Assembly: GCF_000227135.1 (NCBI RefSeq)
Contig: NC_018260.1
Span: 735,766 to 799,765, forward strand
Source: Leishmania donovani
Taxonomy: Eukaryota; Euglenozoa; Kinetoplastea; Trypanosomatida; Trypanosomatidae
DNA: 64,000 nt
Direction: 5' to 3'
In this document: in pieces, positions 58,738 through 64,000 of the stretch
How the letters are laid out: every line of letters starts with the position of its first letter
How positions within the stretch are numbered: the stretch's first letter is position 1
Made by a program: the position numbers and the translations under genes
Notes under the pieces: generated by a model
Databases searched by the model: none
The model's input: only the letters and a program-made list of their open reading frames with translations
What the model was told of the DNA's origin: nothing

Positions 58738-61369
58738 ATGCCCAAAAGGCTGACCGCTCGCCAGTACACTCAGGTGCGTTGTCTGCTCATTGCTGCACAC
58801 ATCACCACCTTCGTTTTATCTCTTGGCATGCTCGTTGTCGCCATGTTGAAGCGGTCCCGCTACCTGGGCTACTTCAGGATCGTGACTGAGCCGGACAGGG
58901 ACGTGAACATCTCCAGCGGCCTCATGGTTGCGAGCGGCGCCGTCGCGCTCGTTCAGCCATTGCTCTTTTTCGGCATACATGTTGCGTACCCCCTTGTCCG
59001 TCAGCGGCAGTGGGCCGTGCAGTATGATCGCATGCTACGCAGCGCGGGGGCTGGCCAACAGGAACAGCAGGCGCAGCAGCGAACTTATGCCTTACACGCG
59101 GAATCTCCAGGTCACCAGAGTGCTCCGATTGATTTCATGCGCACGCCGGTTCTCACCGTTCACGACTCGCACTTGCACCCCCCCCCTAAGCAGGATGCAC
59201 ATCGAAGCGGAGGGGGCGCCACAGGGCAAAGCGGGCGCTGTCACAGAGGCTTCTGCCGCTACCGCTACTGCTTCGGCTGCCGCGGCGGCTGCGCCCGACA
59301 CCTCCTCCTCGACGCCAGGACTAGGGCCTCCACAACCGGGATATCCCCTGCCGCTAGAGGCGTCGTCGGGCCCGCCGCTGCCGCAAGGTGCCCGCTTTTT
59401 TTACACACCACCGCAAAACGCGCGGGTGGCGCCGAGGGACAGCTGTGTGACGGTGGCACACAGAGCAACATCTCGCCTTTTCTCATTTCAGTCCATTTCG
59501 GAGACGGAGGCAGATGCGAACAATGCAATGACGTCGCTCTCTCTCTCGCCAAGTGTCAAGAAAGAGGCTCAGGAACTGGGAAGCAAGACGCCTGCGGCTG
59601 CCGCGGTGCCGTCGGCGCGTCGCCTCACCAGTGGCCACCCGCCCTTCTACGTTTGCACGACCCCTTCCAGCGTTAAGGCTGGTGAAGCGGTCGCGTCTCG
59701 CGACAGATACGATGACGCGACGGCCGTGGTCGCCACGGCAGCATCAAACACAGGCGACGCTGGCGTCGGTGAAGCCATCCCTGCTGTGTCTAACTCGACT
59801 CCCCCGCCGCACTCGTACGTGACTCGCGCAATGGTGAGGTCGCCGGGCAGCATTGCCATATATGGGTCCGATGGCACGGCATCGAGGCGTCCGCGTCGAC
59901 GATCGCCGGACACAGAGGCACAGCGCACATTGGACGCGATAGACGACGTTGATAGCAGCACCCTCGCTGCTGTCACGGAAGCCGCACAAAATGATGCGGC
60001 ATTCCGACCCAATGCCTCTCAGGCCCAGAGCGCGACCAACCCGTTCAACGCCCTGTCGACAGCGTTTGCCAGCTCTTCGGTGCCGTCGCTGACGCCGCCG
60101 CTTCTGTTGATGCGTCCTAGCGTCGCTCGTGACACCACCAGTACCCAGCAGGCCTGCACAGACGCCTCCTCCGTCGCGTCGTCGAGGCGCTCAGCTGTGG
60201 CGGCCCCTACGCTGACTTCCACGGCGGCGGTGCCGCGTGCCGCTTCGGCCCGAGAGAGAGAAGTCGGGGTACTGTCCAGTGAGGAGGTGCAGCCGCCAAA
60301 GGCGTCTAGCAAGGAAGCGTCGCAGCACGGCCAGCGTCACCTCAGCTGCTCAGGCGACTTTTCACAGCGCAGCGCTGCATCGGCGTTTTTGCGATCACTG
60401 GCGTGGCTCATACCCACCCGCTTCACGGCGGAGGCGTCGCCATCGCAAAGTCATCCGGCGAGGCGGCCGTCCACCTCACTCCTAAGCGCCTCCGTTCGGC
60501 CTTTGCCGCCCGCGCTTCTTCACATGTACTTCAAGTCGGAAACGATGTTCCGCTCGCTGCTCAGCGCCTACTACATCTTCGCGGGCGCCGGAATCCTTTT
60601 CATGTACTTCTTTGGCATGCTCTGGTTGGTACGTAGAGAGCTGCAAGGGCTGGACAGTCTCGTGTCAATGGCAGAAGGGTGGAGTAACGTCTTCATTTAT
60701 CAAAACGTGACTTCTGCTGTCGACGCTGCCTTGTGCAGCGTGGAGTTGGACCGTAGATGCAGCGGTGGGATGAGTCTCTGCAATGCGACGGCGTATGCCA
60801 GCGCCGAGGCGGCACACAACCTCAGCTGCCCCTTCTGCGAGGCATCGCAGCAAAGGTTGATCAGCACATTCACGCAGCTGTGCTCGATAGCGTACGATCC
60901 TAGCGTGCGGTTCACGAGGGCTTTCCTCATCCTTCTCACGCTCTCCGTTATTGCCAGTCTGGTATCTCTCTGCGTTGCGGTTTTCAGCTGCGGCACAGGT
61001 GTTCTGGCGAGTGTCGGCTACGCGTCTCTTTCGAAACGGGAGGAGGCGCAGGCGATGCTGGAAACAGGCGGCTTCTTCTCTACCGAAAACGCACAAGGAG
61101 TGCACGCCTCGTACCCACCGACGCGCGCCTCATCACCGCTGTTCCACGCGGCTGCTGCTGATGAAATATCGTCACCAACAACACCAATGGCCGTGGCGCC
61201 CTCTCGCGAGCGACTTATGCACACATTCGAAGGTCTGCATGCTCCGTCGGCTGCACTGCTGCCACCGTCGTCGGTTGTCATGGCGGAGATGTCCAGCAGC
61301 GGCGGTCTGGTGGTGCCGCCGATGAGCATGAAGGGAAAAGCGTCGTTGCCTCGCATGAATGAGGTGTGA
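58738..61369 (+). pseudogene. Four-span membrane protein, frameshifted at a C9 tract (gene or sequencing error)
   Basis: Two overlapping frames read as one gene. The first starts MPKRLTARQYTQVRC at 58738 and encodes two hydrophobic spans (about residues 14-37 and 58-85). The second, one base over, is open to the stop at 61369 but its own upstream part is not coding-like. The switch falls at CCCCCCCCC (59178-59186): one C fewer would join them. The joined protein would have ~876 residues: two N-terminal spans, a ~450-residue disordered Ser/Ala loop, and two C-terminal spans flanking a ~95-residue loop with six Cys and three N-glycosylation sequons (NVT, NAT, NLS). That is tetraspan topology with a Cys-rich lumenal/extracellular loop. 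No family recognised. A homopolymer miscall is more likely than true decay, since 2.2 kb downstream stays open. Confidence 0.7.
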
Positions 61370-63450
61370 AAGGTGTCGGCGCACTCCATGGTGAACGGCG
61401 CAGACGACGCGAGCAGCCGGACGCAGACCCTCAACAGCAACCTAGTGGCATCTACGAAATAGAAGGCGGAGACGAGGGGAGAAAGGGGACAGTGCGGATG
61501 CGCCCCCTGCATGTACTATGCTCACCCTTTGCAGCTGCCGCACCCTTCAAGGCCTATGCGCTCTGTGCTGGGGTGGTTAGCCCCTCCCTCTCTAGTCGCT
61601 CTCCTGCACTCTATTGTACTCTACCTCACTGACCGCCACCTTCACCCGCTGTACCGTTTCGCTCCTCCGCTTGCCCCCTGCAGCTCTTCGCATGCTCCTT
61701 CTTTGGAGCCTTCGAGCTTGTGCTTCCCAGCGGATGCGCGTCTTGTTCTCTGCCTCGTGTGCTATCTTGTGGTCATTCTCTGCGCGCCTCCTCGTCGTCT
61801 TCCTCCCCTTTCTCCTCTATGTCTTTGAACTTTTATTAATATTATTATTATTTTTTTCCCAGCGTGCTTGTGCGTGCTGCCGCCATGGAACTTCTTCTTT
61901 CTGCAGTTCATGTCTTCTCCCTCTCCCTTTTTGGCGTGTGGGGGTGAGTTGGTGCGCATGGCTGTTGTGGCTTGTTTCGGGATCTCTTGGTGTCTCCTTG
62001 AAGTTGGACACGCTGTAGCTATTTATTCATTTTTTATCCCGCGCGTGCGCGCGCGCTCTTTTCCGCCCGTTCTGCTCAGCGGTGGGAGCGTTTGCGTGGG
62101 TGTCCTTCGTGTGTGTCTGCTCAGGCTTCTGCACACTTACCGGCGCACCGATCAGCTTTAGAGGTGACCAACTTCACGCCGGCGTCCCCGTCGCGCCTCT
62201 GCCGCACCCAGCTCCCTCCCTCCTCCCCATCTAGCTTGGCCCAAAAGCACAAGCAAGGCAAGGCAAGGCACCCGCGGCATGTGCTGCTGCTCTCCTCGGT
62301 ACTTTCTCTGTTTCTTTTCTCTCTAGCTCGCTTCACGACGCACTAACAGCTGTGCGCACGCGACCGACGTGAATAGGTAGCGCACATACATGTGCCCGTG
62401 TACATGAGAGTGTCTCCGAGCACATGCACTCCCACTAAAAGAGTGGATCGTGTGTGTGCGTGGAAGGGGGGGGGAGGTGCGGCAGCTCATTTATCTTCCC
62501 ACCCGTTCACAGTTGACTCTCTCTTGCTGCCCACCACTTCCACCTCACCACCCCCCTTCTCTGCACCTCTTGAAAAAACGGACGCAGCTCTCCCCTTCTT
62601 GATCCTTGTTGCTGTTCTTGGGAGGGTGGAGGAGGACGACGAAAAACAAAGAAAACGAAAAAACAAAAAAAAAACGGGCCATCATCTGTCTCTCTGTCTC
62701 TCATGTATATCTGCATCGCCGCCATGCTGCATCGCTTTCTTCTGGCCTCCTCCCTCTTCTTCTGACCCTTTCGCTTTTTGTTTGTTATTGCTTTACGCCT
62801 TTTTGAATATATTTGTTTTGTGTGCATGCTTGTCTGGGCGCGTGTGTTTTTAGTTTTCTTCTTTTTGTCTCCCACTGGCCGCATGAGGTGATGTGCATTC
62901 AGTTACCTTCTTGACGGATGATAGCAAACTATGGAAGACGAAGCGTATTGTTCTCAGAGAAGGTATCACGTGCTGCTATCCCACTTCTCTTCTCTATACA
63001 AAGACATCTACTTTTGTTTTTCCTTCGTTCCTTCATTCGCGTTATCTGGTTTCTTGTCACACAGGCACACGCACACGCACACACACACACACACACAAAA
63101 CGTGCTGTCTTCTCTTTCCTCTTTACCGCATAACGTAGTAGATTCATAGGAAGGAGGCGGAGAAGGGGCATGCGTGCGCGTGCGTGGGCTCTGCACCTAT
63201 ATCCTCTTGCCACGCGTTAAATGCGCGGGGCGAGGACCTGGGAAGACTGCACAGGCACGCGCACAAAACGGCTTCAAGCTCTCAGCACATGATGTACTTA
63301 CATTGTATCATGCACCATTTTCACCCGCTCAGGTATATATCTTTCTTTTCCTTTTGGTGCCGTGTGCTCTCGTGTTTCTTTTTTTTGTTTGGTGGCTCGC
63401 ACTTCCTCTCACCACATCCGAAGCGGCCGAAAGAGGCGGTGCGTACATTT
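61370..63450. other. Spacer (UTR-like), 2.1 kb
   Basis: T/C-rich sequence with (TTA)n at 61833-61851, G9 at 62467-62475, A-rich run at 62640-62675 and (CA)n at 63077-63097. Open frames on both strands are compositional. No gene supported. Confidence 0.5.
63077..63097. repeat. (CA)n microsatellite
   Basis: Uninterrupted CA alternation in UTR-like sequence. Confidence 0.85.
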
Positions 63451-63895
63451 CATTCCACGCCCATAGGTACAGCGCAAACGAGGCGGCTGCCCTCCTCCCC
63501 CCTGTTTGCAGCTATCCCGCTGAACGTGAAGCAATGCGACTGGGGCCGACTCTGCGGCGAGGACGAATGGGGTGAGCCAAGACACAGAAAGGCAGGTGCT
63601 GCTGCGACGGACTCGCTTTCCCTCCTCAAGGCGCTCAGCACGGGCCCTGCAATTGTGGAGGATGGCATGCTGCGATGTATATGGGCACATGTGCTGGCGC
63701 TTCCAGCCTGTCGCGTGCGCCTCTCATTTCGGTCTGTCTGTGGTGATTGCGACTTGGTGCACTACGGCGAAGTGGTCAAGACTGCGAAGTCGGCAGTGCC
63801 AGAGGCTCCGACGACAGCTGCGCGGATCGCGGACTTGGCCATCGGCCTCAGACGCCAGGCCGACATCCCCTGCAACCGCGCTACATGATGCGACA
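63451..63895 (+). mobile_element. Ingi-clade (DIRE) retroposon remnant: RNase H region
   Basis: Three RNase H landmarks appear in order on the + strand but in two frames. VCSYPAEREAMRLG (about 63507-63548, frame 3) matches the SYRAECxAL Glu motif. TDSLSLLKALSTGPA (about 63609-63653, frame 1) matches the TDSxSLL Asp motif, followed by IWAHVLAL. VRLSFRSVCGDCDLVHYGEV (about 63715-63774) resembles the FxxVxxHCxxxxNExVDxxA motif with His and Asp replaced, then ADLAIGLRRQ. Ingi/L1Tc-related elements encode such RNase H domains, and Leishmania keeps only decayed copies (DIREs). The frameshift and lost residues show it is dead. It may continue past the window edge. Confidence 0.68.
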
Positions 63896-64000
63896 TGCAG
63901 CCACAAGAGCTCCTTGGCGGCGGCTGTCTCATACCAGAAGAACAAGGATGCTGAGCCTACGAGCCGACAGGAGACCGTGCTTGCCCAGTCCCGCACGGGC

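Noticed and set aside
1..64000. CRISPR arrays, operons with ribosome-binding sites, rRNA genes, riboswitches
   Set aside because: Nothing of these kinds is seen; the repeats present are microsatellites, SIDER-like units and gap duplicates, and the gene organisation is eukaryotic polycistronic.

Overview
The window looks like a stretch of a Leishmania-type (trypanosomatid) nuclear chromosome. Every credible gene is on the + strand, none has an intron, the CDSs are GC-rich, and they are separated by long pyrimidine-rich, microsatellite-rich spacers with poly-Y/AG signals typical of spliced-leader trans-splicing and coupled polyadenylation. This fits one polycistronic transcription unit read left to right. 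A degenerate DIRS-like (TATE/VIPER-type) retroelement and near-identical SIDER-like copies fit Leishmania; TATE-like material would favour the Viannia subgenus (L. braziliensis group), but that is inference. Five runs of N mark assembly gaps.

Layout. 0-8.3 kb: C-terminus of the nucleolar GTPase NOG1, an IQ-motif protein, a tail-anchored propeller-like protein, a FOR20/CEP20 basal-body protein and the ESCRT-III subunit CHMP1. 8.3-17.6 kb: a CA-repeat spacer with a gap, then GRWD1/Rrb1, a Pho88/SND3 ER protein, a small Cys/His protein and PRPP synthetase. 17.6-31.5 kb: a long spacer, a large multi-span membrane protein, a protein-only RNase P (PRORP), ribosomal protein L37, and a disordered protein with repeated FFF motifs. 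31.5-43.4 kb: a probable mitochondrial Cys/His protein, a NEK kinase with a PH domain, then a spacer with two inverted, apparently identical ~518-bp SIDER-like elements, one interrupted by a gap. 43.4-53.5 kb: a Skp1-like protein with a huge insert, the gamma-secretase subunit PEN-2, and a tandem-MIT calpain-7/PalB-like peptidase with an intact catalytic triad. 53.5-64 kb: a decayed DIRS-like reverse transcriptase/RNase H element with suspicious gap-flanking duplications, a four-span protein frameshifted at a C9 tract, and at the right edge the RNase H remnant of an ingi-clade (DIRE) retroposon.

Transcription-unit neighbours in these organisms need not share function, but several products fall into shared processes: ribosome assembly and translation (NOG1, GRWD1, L37), ESCRT-III with a MIT-calpain (CHMP1 plus calpain-7-like), ER/membrane biogenesis (Pho88/SND3, the tail-anchored protein, PEN-2) and cilium/basal body (FOR20). 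The less ordinary content is the inverted repeat pair, the three classes of retroelement debris and several lineage-specific domain architectures.
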